Source: an uncultured Lachnospiraceae bacterium (GTDB lineage Bacteria; Bacillota; Clostridia; Lachnospirales; Lachnospiraceae). Taken from it: a DNA stretch of 64,000 nt. Of this stretch, positions 7,062-16,426 are shown in pieces (the stretch's first letter is position 1; each line of letters starts with the position of its first letter). The notes below the pieces were generated by a model. It was not told the DNA's origin and searched no databases. It saw only the letters and a list, made by a program, of their open reading frames with translations. The stretch spans positions 1 through 64,000 of the forward strand of contig CAJTPO010000003.1 in NCBI GenBank assembly GCA_910578115.1, in the 5' to 3' direction. The translations under genes and the position numbers were made by a program.

Positions 7062-8693
7062 ATGGAACAACGCTGTAAGCGACGTAAATTTGATAAAGAG
7101 AGAACGATGTTTATTCTGTTTCTCGTTTTTATGGCATGTTATTATGGCTGGCGGATGTTTGCGCTGACACCATGGTATGATGAGCTGTATACCTATTATT
7201 ACTTTATAAGCAGGGGACCTGTCTATGCAGCAATCCATTGGCCCCTGCCGAATAATCATATCGGTTATTCCGTGCTGTCGGCACTGCTTGGTCTTTTCGG
7301 GAATCCGGTGGTTGCGCTGCGGGGGATTTCCTATCTGTCTTCCCTGGGGAGTCTGGTGTTGATTTTCGAGATTGGCAGGAAATGCCTGAGCCGTGGGACG
7401 GCGCTTATCCCTGTATTTATCTACGCCGGCATGAAGATAGTCAATCAACTGGCTGTTCAGGGCCGGGGATATGCCCTGGTAACATTTTGCTGTTTGACAT
7501 CGTTCTATGCACTGCTGCGCATTGCAGCGGGGCGTCAGGAGCTGATCAGGGATCACCTGCTCTTCGGGGGTAGTCTGATACTGATGCTGTATGCCATACC
7601 GAGCAGCGTTTATGTAGTTGTGCCCATGTGCCTGACCGGCGGTGCAGTGCTGCTTATGCAGAGAAAATTCAACAGGCTCGTGCGGCTTATTCTTACGTCT
7701 CTGGCAAGCGCCGTCTGCACACTCGGTCTCTATGGGGTTGTTTGGCTGGCGATCGGTTCCAATCTGCTGGTCAAGACAGAAGGAAGCGCCTGCTATGGCA
7801 TGGGACATGCCACCGTCATACTGCACGCCCCATTTGACGCGCTTGGAACCGGAATAGAGTATATGCTGGCCACACCCTATATACAGAGTGTCGGAAGAGA
7901 CGGATATCTGCACAAATTCCTGGAATGGATGCGGAATCTGTTGAATGAGTATTATATGGGCGGCGCGGCACTGCTCACGGCACTTTTACTATCAGGCATA
8001 CTCTTCTTATCAGTTCGGATCCGGCAAAATCTGAAAAATGGCAGATACAGGCAGGAAAATTCAGAGCAGGAGTGCGGAAGGATCCTGGAAATTTTTCTGG
8101 CAGTGAATATCATCTGCATCCCATTAATGCTCTTTGTGCAGTGTGCGCTGCCCTATTACAGAGTCTTTTCCTTTGCAGGAGTTATTTTCGCCTTTGCTGC
8201 CGCCTGGCTGTGCGGGAATCTGGTGGAATATGTGCGGCACAGGTATGCCGGGCTGACAGACAGTGGCCGGCGTCTGTGGAAGTATCTTCCCGGTACAGTG
8301 TCTGTTTTGTGTGGTATACTGTGTGTGGGATTGTTGATTTCAGCTCCTTACAGAGCGCAGTACAGCGACAGGGAAGCGGCGATAGAAGACGCCTATGCAC
8401 AGATAAACTGGGAGCAGATTGAGCGGGTGGCGGTTACAGACTGTGACCAGGAATATCTGCTGTTATTTTTATATGATATGGGGCAGGAGCGCATTGCGCA
8501 GCAGCCGGAAGAAGCGGATGCAGTTCTGGCGGACAAGTACCTTCTGCTTGGGATGGAAAGTGGTGATGCCGGTTTTGATCCCGCCGGGGATACATGGAAG
8601 CTGTATTCGTCAGAACCTGAATTTGCAGGGTTTCTGGAGGAATCCGGTTTGTCGGCGTATTATGAAAATGACAGATTTATCCTGTTTCAATAA
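7062..8693 (+). CDS. multi-span membrane protein, GT-C glycosyltransferase-like
   Basis: About 543 residues with some ten hydrophobic segments. The first loop contains PWYDELYTYYY followed by NNHIGYS: an acidic Asp-Glu pair after the first membrane helix and a later His, as in the GT-C fold (protein mannosyltransferase/ArnT/DUF2142-like enzymes) that use lipid-linked sugars. The C-terminal 120 residues are outside the membrane core. The ATG at 7062 has GAGAGG thirteen bases upstream; a TTG at 7038 inside leuB with GGGAG upstream is an alternative. It sits between leuB and ilvD with no metabolic link. Substrate is unknown; the family call is inference from topology and the DE motif. Confidence 0.6.
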   Translation: MEQRCKRRKFDKERTMFILFLVFMACYYGWRMFALTPWYDELYTYYYFISRGPVYAAIHWPLPNNHIGYSVLSALLGLFGNPVVALRGISYLSSLGSLVLIFEIGRKCLSRGTALIPVFIYAGMKIVNQLAVQGRGYALVTFCCLTSFYALLRIAAGRQELIRDHLLFGGSLILMLYAIPSSVYVVVPMCLTGGAVLLMQRKFNRLVRLILTSLASAVCTLGLYGVVWLAIGSNLLVKTEGSACYGMGHATVILHAPFDALGTGIEYMLATPYIQSVGRDGYLHKFLEWMRNLLNEYYMGGAALLTALLLSGILFLSVRIRQNLKNGRYRQENSEQECGRILEIFLAVNIICIPLMLFVQCALPYYRVFSFAGVIFAFAAAWLCGNLVEYVRHRYAGLTDSGRRLWKYLPGTVSVLCGILCVGLLISAPYRAQYSDREAAIEDAYAQINWEQIERVAVTDCDQEYLLLFLYDMGQERIAQQPEEADAVLADKYLLLGMESGDAGFDPAGDTWKLYSSEPEFAGFLEESGLSAYYENDRFILFQ

Positions 8694-8924
8694 CGGATGC
8701 TTTTCAATAGAAATCAGCTTTTTGACAGAAATTTTATCGGTGTTTCCGGTGGTTGGATATTGATAAAGTACAATCGGATCACAGCTGAGCGCAAAAGGTT
8801 TCCATATATAAAAGAACTATCGTTATGCGTAAATACAAAACGGAAAATACTGCCAAACGTTATAGCCAATGATGTTTTACCAGTATAAACCACTCTATAA
8901 ATATAAAAGATAAAGGAGAAGAAT

Positions 8925-10592
8925 ATGAGAAGCGACAATGTTAAAGCCGGCGTACAGCAGGCGCCTCACAGAAGTCTGTTTAATGCACTTGGATTCACGG
9001 AAGAAGAGATGACAAAACCGATGGTCGGTATCGTAAGTTCTTACAACGAGATCGTTCCAGGCCATATGAATCTTGACAAGATCGTTGACGCCGTAAAGCT
9101 TGGCGTGGCACAGGCAGGCGGTGTTCCGGTGGTATTTCCGGCGATTGCGGTGTGCGATGGTATTGCCATGGGACATATCGGTATGAAATATTCACTGGTA
9201 ACGCGGGATCTGATCGCGGATTCTACGGAATGTATGGCACTGGCCCACCAGTTTGATGCTCTGGTGATGGTTCCTAACTGCGATAAGAATGTGCCGGGTC
9301 TTCTGATGGCGGCAGCGCGGATCAATGTGCCTACCGTGTTCGTGTCGGGCGGCCCCATGCTGGCAGGACACGTGAAAGGACAGAAGAGAAGCCTTTCCTC
9401 CATGTTTGAGGCAGTGGGTTCCCATGCGGCAGGCACCATGAGCGATGAAGAGCTGCGGGAATTTGAAGAGAAGACCTGCCCCACCTGTGGTTCCTGTTCC
9501 GGGATGTATACTGCAAATTCCATGAACTGCCTGACGGAGGTTCTGGGGATGGGCCTGCGCGGAAACGGAACGATCCCGGCAGTCTACTCGGAGAGAATTA
9601 AGCTGGCCAAACATGCAGGCATGGCAGTTATGGAACTGTGGAAGAAGAATATTCGACCGCGGGATATCATGACGAAGGAAGCTGTCTTAAATGCGCTGAC
9701 GGTAGACATGGCTCTTGGATGTTCAACCAATTCCATGCTGCATCTTCCGGCAATTGCTCATGAGATCGGATTTGATTTTGATATTGCCTTTGCCAATGAG
9801 ATCAGTGAGAAAACACCGAATGTATGTCATCTTGCACCGGCAGGTCCAACGTATATGGAGGATCTGAATGAGGCGGGAGGCGTCCATGCGGTCATGAAAG
9901 AGCTGGCGGACATCGGTCTTTTACATACGGACTGCATGACGGTGACAGGCAATACGCTGGGAGAGAACATTAAGGATGCGGTCAACAAAAATACGGAAGT
10001 CATCAGAACCGTAGAGAACCCGTACAGCAGAACCGGCGGCCTGGCGGTACTCAAGGGGAATCTGGCGCCGGATGGCAGTGTGGTGAAGCGCTCGGCCGTG
10101 GTGGAGGAAATGATGGTGCATGAGGGGCCGGCTCGTGTATTTGAATGTGAGGAAGATGCGATCGCGGCAATCAAGGGCGGCAGGATTGTGGCCGGCGACG
10201 TGGTAGTCATCCGGTATGAAGGACCCAAGGGCGGCCCCGGTATGCGGGAAATGTTAAACCCCACTTCCGCCATTGCCGGTATGGGTCTGGGTTCCAGTGT
10301 TGCGTTGATCACGGACGGTAGATTCTCCGGCGCATCCCGTGGTGCGTCGATCGGGCATGTTTCTCCGGAAGCGGCTGTCGGAGGCCCCATCGCACTGATT
10401 GAGGAGGGGGATATCATCTGCATAGATATTCCGAATATGAAACTGGATGTAAAGGTATCCGAGGAAGAGATGGCAGCCAGAAGAGAGAGATGGCAGCCCA
10501 GAGAGCCGAAAGTTACGAGCGGTTATCTGGCAAGGTACAGAGAGTTGGTGACCAGTGGCAACAGAGGCGCGATTCTGGAGATTCCACGATAA
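8925..10592 (+). CDS. ilvD: dihydroxy-acid dehydratase
   Basis: Dehydrates 2,3-dihydroxy-isovalerate and 2,3-dihydroxy-3-methylvalerate to the 2-keto acids of valine and isoleucine synthesis, using an iron-sulfur cluster and magnesium. The 555-residue length fits. Motifs: CDGIAMGHIGMKYSL, PNCDKNVPG and CPTCGSCSGMYTANSMN with the cluster cysteines, GCSTNSMLHLPAIAHE, GPKGGPGMREML and TDGRFSGASRGASIGHVSP with the catalytic Ser. The ribosome binding site is AAAGGAGAAG. The 231-base gap before it holds no T-box leader that I can recognise. ilvB follows after 128 bases, so the two serve the same branched-chain pathway. Confidence 0.97.
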   Translation: MRSDNVKAGVQQAPHRSLFNALGFTEEEMTKPMVGIVSSYNEIVPGHMNLDKIVDAVKLGVAQAGGVPVVFPAIAVCDGIAMGHIGMKYSLVTRDLIADSTECMALAHQFDALVMVPNCDKNVPGLLMAAARINVPTVFVSGGPMLAGHVKGQKRSLSSMFEAVGSHAAGTMSDEELREFEEKTCPTCGSCSGMYTANSMNCLTEVLGMGLRGNGTIPAVYSERIKLAKHAGMAVMELWKKNIRPRDIMTKEAVLNALTVDMALGCSTNSMLHLPAIAHEIGFDFDIAFANEISEKTPNVCHLAPAGPTYMEDLNEAGGVHAVMKELADIGLLHTDCMTVTGNTLGENIKDAVNKNTEVIRTVENPYSRTGGLAVLKGNLAPDGSVVKRSAVVEEMMVHEGPARVFECEEDAIAAIKGGRIVAGDVVVIRYEGPKGGPGMREMLNPTSAIAGMGLGSSVALITDGRFSGASRGASIGHVSPEAAVGGPIALIEEGDIICIDIPNMKLDVKVSEEEMAARRERWQPREPKVTSGYLARYRELVTSGNRGAILEIPR

Positions 10593-10610
10593 ACCTTTAT
10601 GTGGGATAAG

Positions 10611-10645
10611 GTTGAATAAATTCTCTGATGAGCAATTTATTCAAC
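10611..10645 (+). promoter_or_regulatory. strong hairpin in the ilvD-ilvB gap
   Basis: GTTGAATAAATT (10611-10622) pairs perfectly with AATTTATTCAAC (10634-10645); inside, CTC and GAG close a TGAT loop. No T-run follows, so it is not a standard terminator. It could be an mRNA stability or processing element, or the 5' half of the repeat whose 3' end (copy D) begins ten bases later. Confidence 0.55.
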
Positions 10646-10655
10646 AAGGAGTTTG

Positions 10656-10678
10656 TGACGCTTCGGAATGGAGGAAAG
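10656..10678 (+). repeat. partial GGAGG repeat, copy D
   Basis: GACGCTTCGGAATGGAGG matches the 3' module of copies A and C. The upstream hairpin of the family is replaced by the unrelated stem at 10611-10645. The GGAGG lies about 45 bases before the ilvB start, which has its own AGGAGG. Confidence 0.55.
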
Positions 10679-10720
10679 AATAAACGGATACGGACAGGAA
10701 CAACAGACAGGAGGAAAATT

Positions 10721-12403
10721 ATGATACTGACGGGAGCGGAAATCGTTGTAGAATGCTTGAAGGAACAGGGAGTAGATACCGTATTTGGGTATCCTGGCGG
10801 AACGATTCTTAATGTATATGACGCTTTATATAAACATAGTAATGAAATAAACCATATCCTTACGTCTCATGAACAGGGCGCGGCACATGCCGCGGACGGA
10901 TATGCAAGAGCGACAGGTAAGGTGGGCGTATGTCTGGCGACAAGCGGACCGGGCGCCACGAATCTGGTGACAGGCATTGCAACGGCCTATATGGATTCCG
11001 TGCCGATGGTAGCCATTACCTGTAATGTGGTGCTGCCGTCTCTTGGTAAAGATTCCTTTCAGGAGGTAGATATTGCCGGCGTCACCATGCCCATCACGAA
11101 GCATAATTATATTGTAAAGGACGTGACGATTCTGGCCGATACGCTTCGCAGGGCGTTTGCCATTGCAGGAAGCGGCCGGCCGGGTCCGGTGCTGGTGGAT
11201 ATCACAAAAGATGTGACCGCCAACAGCTGTACATATGAGAGAAAAGAGCCGGAAGTGCCGGACCGTCCGGTCAGCTGTACCGAGGAAGAGATGCAGGAAG
11301 CACTGACTCTGCTGCGCAATGCGAAGAAGCCTTTCGTCTATGTGGGCGGCGGTGCGGTCATCTCCGGCGCTTACAGGGAAGTCAGGGAATTTGCACGGAT
11401 TATGGATACGCCAGTCTGCGATACGCTTATGGGGAAAGGCGTCATGGACGGACATGATCCGCGTTATACCGGTATGATCGGAATGCACGGCACGAAGAGC
11501 TCCAATTTCGGCGTCAGTGAATGTGACGTTCTGATTGCGCTGGGTGCAAGGTTTTCCGATCGTGTAGTGGGTAATCCGGAGAAATTTGCCCGGAACGCGA
11601 AAGTACTGCAGATCGACATAGATGCGGCGGAGATCAATAAAAATATCAAGACGGATGTTTCCCTGGTAGGGGATCTGAAGGAAGTTCTGGACAGAATCAA
11701 CAGGGAACTGGAGCAGCAGGAGCATTCGGCGTGGATGCAGCATATTGCCGATCTTCAGGAAAGGTTTCCGTTGAATTACGATCCGGCGGCATTATCCTGT
11801 CCGTATATTATAGAGGAAGTGGATCGGATTACCGGAGGAGACGCGGTGATCACGACGGATGTGGGACAGCATCAGATGTGGGCGGCACAGTATTACAAAT
11901 ATTCCATGCCGCGTACACTTTTGACATCAGGCGGGCTTGGCACGATGGGATACGGGCTGGGAGCCTGTCTCGGAGCCAAGATGGGCCGGCCGGATAAGGT
12001 CTGCATCAACATTGCGGGCGATGGCTGCTTTAGAATGAACATGAATGAGCTGGCGACGGCAAGCCGTTACAATATTCCGATCATACAAATTGTGATTAAC
12101 AATCATGTACTGGGTATGGTCAGACAGTGGCAGACTCTTTTCTACGGGCAGAGATATTCTCAGACCGTATTGAATGACAGCGTAGATTTCTGTAAGGTTG
12201 CGGAAGGATTGGGCTGTGAGGCCATCAGGGTGACGAAGAGAGAGGAGGTTGCTGCCGCCATCGAGAAAGCGGTTGCCTTAAAGCGACCGGTGCTGATCGA
12301 GTGTCTGATTCCGGAAGACGACAAAGTATTTCCGATGGTGCCGGCCGGAGCTCCGATCACGGAAGCTTTTGACGCACTGGATCTGGCACAGGAGACTGTA
12401 TGA
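10721..12403 (+). CDS. ilvB: acetolactate synthase, catalytic (large) subunit
   Basis: Thiamine diphosphate enzyme that condenses two pyruvates to acetolactate, or pyruvate with 2-oxobutyrate, the first common step to valine, leucine and isoleucine. The ATG at 10721 follows CAGGAGG and gives 560 residues, as expected; an upstream in-frame ATG at 10628 lies inside the hairpin and lacks support. Motifs: FGYPGGTILNVYDAL, SHEQGAAHAADGYARATG with the catalytic Glu, SGPGATNLVTG, and the thiamine diphosphate/magnesium motif GDGCFRMNMNELATA followed by NN. It groups with biosynthetic (FAD-type) forms rather than catabolic AlsS, partly from context. No regulatory subunit gene (ilvN) follows; the next gene is unrelated. 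Confidence 0.95.
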   Translation: MILTGAEIVVECLKEQGVDTVFGYPGGTILNVYDALYKHSNEINHILTSHEQGAAHAADGYARATGKVGVCLATSGPGATNLVTGIATAYMDSVPMVAITCNVVLPSLGKDSFQEVDIAGVTMPITKHNYIVKDVTILADTLRRAFAIAGSGRPGPVLVDITKDVTANSCTYERKEPEVPDRPVSCTEEEMQEALTLLRNAKKPFVYVGGGAVISGAYREVREFARIMDTPVCDTLMGKGVMDGHDPRYTGMIGMHGTKSSNFGVSECDVLIALGARFSDRVVGNPEKFARNAKVLQIDIDAAEINKNIKTDVSLVGDLKEVLDRINRELEQQEHSAWMQHIADLQERFPLNYDPAALSCPYIIEEVDRITGGDAVITTDVGQHQMWAAQYYKYSMPRTLLTSGGLGTMGYGLGACLGAKMGRPDKVCINIAGDGCFRMNMNELATASRYNIPIIQIVINNHVLGMVRQWQTLFYGQRYSQTVLNDSVDFCKVAEGLGCEAIRVTKREEVAAAIEKAVALKRPVLIECLIPEDDKVFPMVPAGAPITEAFDALDLAQETV

Positions 12404-12476
12404 GCGCTGAAAGGTTCGGTGCGTCCTGCGCAGAGAACGGAAGAGAAACTGAATTTAAGGTGACTGGAAACGTCTT

Positions 12477-13883
12477 ATGAGGAAAAGATTTATAAAACAT
12501 TTTTTGATTATTTTGGGTATCATTATGGTCAGTCTGATGGGAACCTATATCGGACTGGCCATTTACTACCATAATGCCTTTGCATATGGTACGTGGATCA
12601 ATGGCGTATATTGTACGGGGAGAAGTATTGACGATGTCAATGAAGAACTGGCGAAAGGATTTTCCTACAGTGGGATAGTTATTCATGACATAGACGGCAA
12701 TTCGTGGCAGATTTCCGCGCAGGATATCGGATATCGGTATGATTTCGCAGGAGCGCTGGAGATCTATCTGCAGCAGCAGAACGCATGGGTATGGATCGAC
12801 AGCCTGTTTCATGGGGAGAATACGGAACTGATGCCGGTAGTATCTTATGACAGACAGGCATTGGAGGATATTTTGAGCAGAATTCCGTTCCTGTCGGATG
12901 CCGGGGCACAGACGGATGATGAACGAAGGATATCCATTATTAAAACCAGACAAGGCTACGAACTGCTGAATGAAAGAACGGATGTTTTGTCTTTGGCGGA
13001 AGCGGAGGCGGCGATTTTACGTGCCGTGGAAGAGTCCAGAACGGATGTTTTTCTGGAAGAGGAAGGATGCTATCACGATCTTGAACTGTCCGCGCAGATG
13101 GAAGATACCTTAAAGCTTTGGGAGAAGGTCAGTAAGTTCCAGCAGTGCGGCATTATCTATCAGATGGGGGAAGAACAGATTCCGGTGGATGCATCGGTGG
13201 TCTGCGAATGGATTGAATTGCAGGAGGACGGCAGCTTCGCACAGGATGAGCAGGGGAATCTGAAGCTGCGGGAGAACGCGGTGGAGGAATTTATCGATAC
13301 GCTGGCGGAGGAATATGATACGGTAGGCGTGAGCAGGCGGTTCGAAGCCACGAGAGGCGAAACCGTCACGATAGAGGGCGGCATATACGGTAATAAGCTG
13401 GATAAAAAGGCGGAGATCACCTATCTCACCGATGCATTCTTAAGCGGCAGAAAAGAGGTCCATGAACCGGCTTATACGCAGAAAGCGTGGAAGCAGGGGA
13501 AAGATGATATCGGCGATACTTACGTGGAAGTAGATATGGGCGAGCAGATGATGTATTACTATGCGGACGGTATTTTGAAGCTTGAGACACCTGTTGTAAC
13601 GGGAAATACTTCGCGCAGGATGGGAACGCCTTCCGGTGTCAATTATGTCTATCTGAAACAGAAAAACCGCGTGCTGCGGGGGCCGGGCTATGCTTCACCG
13701 GTGGATTTCTGGATGCCTGTCAAAGGCGGGATCGGGATACATGACGCATCCTGGAGAAACAGGTATGGCGGAACAATCTATCAGACCAACGGTTCTCATG
13801 GCTGCATCAATACGCCCCGGGATGTGATGGTGGAACTTTATGACAGTGTGGAGGTGGGTACACCGGTAGTGATGTTCTATTAA
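12477..13883 (+). CDS. membrane-anchored L,D-transpeptidase (YkuD) with peptidoglycan-binding region
   Basis: Predicted to form 3-3 cross-links or attach proteins in the cell wall, outside the membrane. The 468-residue protein has one N-terminal membrane segment (about residues 8-30), a long middle region resembling the PG_binding_4 domain often paired with YkuD, then the YkuD domain from about residue 350. The active-site signature is complete: IGIHDASWRNRYGG followed by GSHGCINTP with Cys443 as nucleophile. It starts at ATG 12477 with AAGGTG upstream, 73 bases after ilvB. L,D-transpeptidases are insensitive to most penicillins but sensitive to carbapenems as a family. No partner carboxypeptidase is adjacent. 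Confidence 0.92.
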   Translation: MRKRFIKHFLIILGIIMVSLMGTYIGLAIYYHNAFAYGTWINGVYCTGRSIDDVNEELAKGFSYSGIVIHDIDGNSWQISAQDIGYRYDFAGALEIYLQQQNAWVWIDSLFHGENTELMPVVSYDRQALEDILSRIPFLSDAGAQTDDERRISIIKTRQGYELLNERTDVLSLAEAEAAILRAVEESRTDVFLEEEGCYHDLELSAQMEDTLKLWEKVSKFQQCGIIYQMGEEQIPVDASVVCEWIELQEDGSFAQDEQGNLKLRENAVEEFIDTLAEEYDTVGVSRRFEATRGETVTIEGGIYGNKLDKKAEITYLTDAFLSGRKEVHEPAYTQKAWKQGKDDIGDTYVEVDMGEQMMYYYADGILKLETPVVTGNTSRRMGTPSGVNYVYLKQKNRVLRGPGYASPVDFWMPVKGGIGIHDASWRNRYGGTIYQTNGSHGCINTPRDVMVELYDSVEVGTPVVMFY

Positions 13884-13887
13884 AGTG

Positions 13888-13911
13888 TGTTGTCTGCAAC
13901 AGTATTTTTAA
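13888..13911 (+). terminator. weak terminator-like hairpin after the L,D-transpeptidase gene
   Basis: TGTTG-tctg-CAACA followed after two bases by a T-rich stretch. The stem is only five pairs, so this is tentative. Confidence 0.3.
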
Positions 13912-13928
13912 AAAATTTGCTGTGGTAA

Positions 13929-13957
13929 TTGACTAAAGTGTTTTGAGAAGGTACAAT
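13929..13957 (+). promoter_or_regulatory. sigma-A-type promoter for serC-serA
   Basis: TTGACT at 13929-13934 and TACAAT at 13952-13957 with 17 bases between. It is 59 bases before the serC ATG and overlaps the false upstream start at 13956. Confidence 0.75.
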
Positions 13958-14015
13958 GAGTTTTGGTTTTTATAGGTATGGAGAGAAAGATGCAAGGAAA
14001 GTGAGAGGAGAGAAA

Positions 14016-15095
14016 ATGGCCAGAGTATACAATTTTTCGGCGGGACCTGCAGTGCTGCCGGAGGAAGTTCTGAAAGAGGCGGCAGAGGAGATGTTGGACT
14101 ACAGGGGAACCGGTATGTCGGTTATGGAGATGAGCCACCGTTCCAAAGCCTACGACACGATTATCAAAGAGGCGGAGACAGATCTGCGCAGTCTGCTTGC
14201 GATTCCGGAGAATTATAAGGTATTGTTTTTACAGGGAGGAGCCAGCCTGGTGTTTGCTTCTGTGCCGATGAACCTGATGAAGAACCGCAGGGCGGGTTAC
14301 ATATTGACAGGACAGTGGGCGAAGAAAGCGTTTGCGGAAGCCAGAATCTATGGGGAGGCAGTGGAACTTGCTTCTTCGGCGGATAAGACATTTTCTTATA
14401 TTCCGGATTGCTCTGATCTGCCGATCACGGAGGATATGGACTATGTCTATATCTGTGAGAACAATACGATCTATGGCACGAAATTCCACAAACTGCCTGA
14501 TACGAAGGGGAAAATTCTGGTTTCCGATGTCTCTTCCTGCTTTTTGTCGGAACCGATGGACATCTCGGCATACGGTATGGTATATGCCGGTGTACAGAAG
14601 AACGTAGGCCCGGCGGGAACACAGGTGGTGATCATTCGGGAGGATCTTCTCACGGATGATGTGTTGCCGGGAACGCCGACGATGATGAAATATAAGATCC
14701 ATGCTGATAATGATTCTCTATACAATACGCCGCCCTGCTATGGGATCTATATCTGCGGCAAGGTGTTCAAGTGGCTTCTTAAGAATGGAGGCCTGGAAGC
14801 CATGAAAGAGCTGAATGAGAAGAAAGCCGCCATATTATATGATTTTCTGGATGAGAGCAGTCTGTTTAAAGGGACGGTAAGAAAAGAGGACAGATCGCTT
14901 ATGAATGTGCCTTTCGTGACAGGCAGCGATGAACTGGATGCGAAATTTATCAAAGAGGCGTCAGCAGCCGGATTTGTAAATTTGAAGGGGCATCGAAGCG
15001 TAGGCGGTATGCGGGCAAGCATCTATAATGCGATGCCGCTGGAAGGTGTGGAGAAGCTTGTGGCGTTTATGAGGACTTTTGAAAAAGAAGCCTGA
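14016..15095 (+). CDS. serC: phosphoserine aminotransferase
   Basis: PLP enzyme converting 3-phosphohydroxypyruvate and glutamate to phosphoserine, step two of serine synthesis; it can also serve vitamin B6 synthesis. The ATG at 14016 follows AGAGGAGAG and gives 359 residues, matching the family. Motifs: YNFSAGPAVLP at the N-terminus, GTGMSVMEMSHRS, LFLQGGAS and AGVQKNVGPAGTQ, in which Lys195 should hold PLP. The C-terminal GHRSVGGMRASIYNAMP is also typical. It is followed after 36 bases by serA, so two of the three serine pathway enzymes are in one operon; serB is not seen. Confidence 0.97.
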   Translation: MARVYNFSAGPAVLPEEVLKEAAEEMLDYRGTGMSVMEMSHRSKAYDTIIKEAETDLRSLLAIPENYKVLFLQGGASLVFASVPMNLMKNRRAGYILTGQWAKKAFAEARIYGEAVELASSADKTFSYIPDCSDLPITEDMDYVYICENNTIYGTKFHKLPDTKGKILVSDVSSCFLSEPMDISAYGMVYAGVQKNVGPAGTQVVIIREDLLTDDVLPGTPTMMKYKIHADNDSLYNTPPCYGIYICGKVFKWLLKNGGLEAMKELNEKKAAILYDFLDESSLFKGTVRKEDRSLMNVPFVTGSDELDAKFIKEASAAGFVNLKGHRSVGGMRASIYNAMPLEGVEKLVAFMRTFEKEA

Positions 15096-15131
15096 CGGAC
15101 AAAAGAGCATGAAGGAAAAGAGGATGGATGA

Positions 15132-16295
15132 ATGTTTAAATATCATTGTTTAAATCCCATTGCAGAAGTGGGACTGGAGAAATTTACAGAGCAGTATTTG
15201 AAGACAGATCAGGTGCAGGAGGCTGACGGTATTTTAGTGAGAAGCGCCGCCATGCATGATATGGAACTGCCGGAGAACCTTCTTGCCATTGCAAGGGCCG
15301 GAGCCGGGGTCAATAACATTCCGCTGGACAAATGTGCGCAGCAGGGGATCGTAGTCTTCAATACGCCAGGGGCCAATGCCAACGGTGTCAAGGAACTGGT
15401 GATTGCCGGTATGCTGCTTGCTTCCCGCGATGTCGTGGGCGGCATTGAGTGGGTGAAAGAGAACCAGAGTGACGAGAATGTCGGGAAGAATGCGGAGAAA
15501 GCCAAGAAAAATTTTGCAGGAACGGAACTCGAAGGGAAGAAGCTGGGAATCGTAGGTCTCGGTGCAATCGGTGTCAGAGTTGCCAATGTGGCAAAGCATC
15601 TGGGAATGGAAGTGTACGGCTACGATCCCTATGTCTCCGTAGACGCGGCGTGGAATCTGAGCCGCGATGTAAAGCATGTGCTGAATGTGGAGGAGATCTA
15701 TGAGGAATGTGATTATATCACCGTTCATGTACCATTGCTGGAATCCACGAAGGGGATGATCGGTCAGGCAGCCATCGATAAGATGAAGGACGGCGTGATC
15801 CTGCTTAATTTCGCGAGAGATCTTCTGGTGGATGAGCAGGCGGTGCTTGCGGGTATTCAGGCTGGTAAGATTCGCAAATATGTATCTGATTTTCCCAATC
15901 CGGTTACTGCCGGTCAGGATGGCTGCATTGTGATCCCGCATCTGGGAGCTTCCACGGAGGAATCGGAAGATAACTGTGCGGTGATGGCGGTAAAAGAGTT
16001 GAAGAATTACCTGGAAAACGGAAATATCATTAACAGCGTTAATTATCCGAAGTGTGATATGGGTATCTGTGCGCAGGCGGGACGTGTGGCCATCTTCCAT
16101 GAGAACAAGGCTAATATGATCACCAAATTTACGGCTTGTTTTGGTGATATCGGCATTAATATCTCTGATATGACAAACAAATCCAAAGGAGAGGTCGCAT
16201 ACACGATGCTGGATATTGAGACGCCGGCTTCCACACAGATTATTGAAAAGCTGCAGTCCATAGACGGTGTATTCAGAGTGAGAGTTGTAAAATAG
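15132..16295 (+). CDS. serA: D-3-phosphoglycerate dehydrogenase (short form with ACT domain)
   Basis: Oxidises 3-phosphoglycerate to 3-phosphohydroxypyruvate with NAD, the first step of serine synthesis. The 387-residue protein has the N-terminal substrate domain with RAGAGVNNIPL, the NAD-binding GLGAIGVRVANVAKHLGMEV, and IPHLGASTEESEDNC with the catalytic His near residue 270. A C-terminal ACT domain from about residue 315 suggests feedback control by serine. It lacks the intervening domain of the long form. It is preceded by serC and followed by a bidirectional terminator. DUF1015 genes commonly accompany serA; one lies nearby, beyond a convergent small gene. Confidence 0.96.
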   Translation: MFKYHCLNPIAEVGLEKFTEQYLKTDQVQEADGILVRSAAMHDMELPENLLAIARAGAGVNNIPLDKCAQQGIVVFNTPGANANGVKELVIAGMLLASRDVVGGIEWVKENQSDENVGKNAEKAKKNFAGTELEGKKLGIVGLGAIGVRVANVAKHLGMEVYGYDPYVSVDAAWNLSRDVKHVLNVEEIYEECDYITVHVPLLESTKGMIGQAAIDKMKDGVILLNFARDLLVDEQAVLAGIQAGKIRKYVSDFPNPVTAGQDGCIVIPHLGASTEESEDNCAVMAVKELKNYLENGNIINSVNYPKCDMGICAQAGRVAIFHENKANMITKFTACFGDIGINISDMTNKSKGEVAYTMLDIETPASTQIIEKLQSIDGVFRVRVVK

Positions 16296-16365
16296 CACTG
16301 TCGGATTGATGTTATGTGTCGGTTTACAGATTGTATCCTGACAGGACATTGACCGTACGGCAGAA

Positions 16366-16414
16366 AATAACCCCGACATGATGATCCATACTGGTCAATC
16401 ATGCCGGGGTTATT
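16366..16414. terminator. bidirectional terminator between serA and the convergent small gene
   Basis: AATAACCCCG then CATGAT pairs with ATCATG then CCGGGGTTATT, leaving one bulged A and a 15-base loop. It has T-rich ends on both strands, fitting the convergent genes on either side. Confidence 0.85.
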
Positions 16415-16426
16415 TGACTGGCAAAG

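Noticed and set aside
8694..8924. T-box leader before ilvD
   Set aside because: No AGGGTGG-type T-box sequence or T-run terminator was found in the gap; likewise before leuB, ilvB and serC.
10826..11743. 305-codon minus-strand ORF opposite ilvB
   Set aside because: Shadow of the ilvB frame; His/Arg-rich product without motifs.
15234..16379. 381-codon minus-strand ORF opposite serA
   Set aside because: Shadow of serA; it also runs through the terminator.
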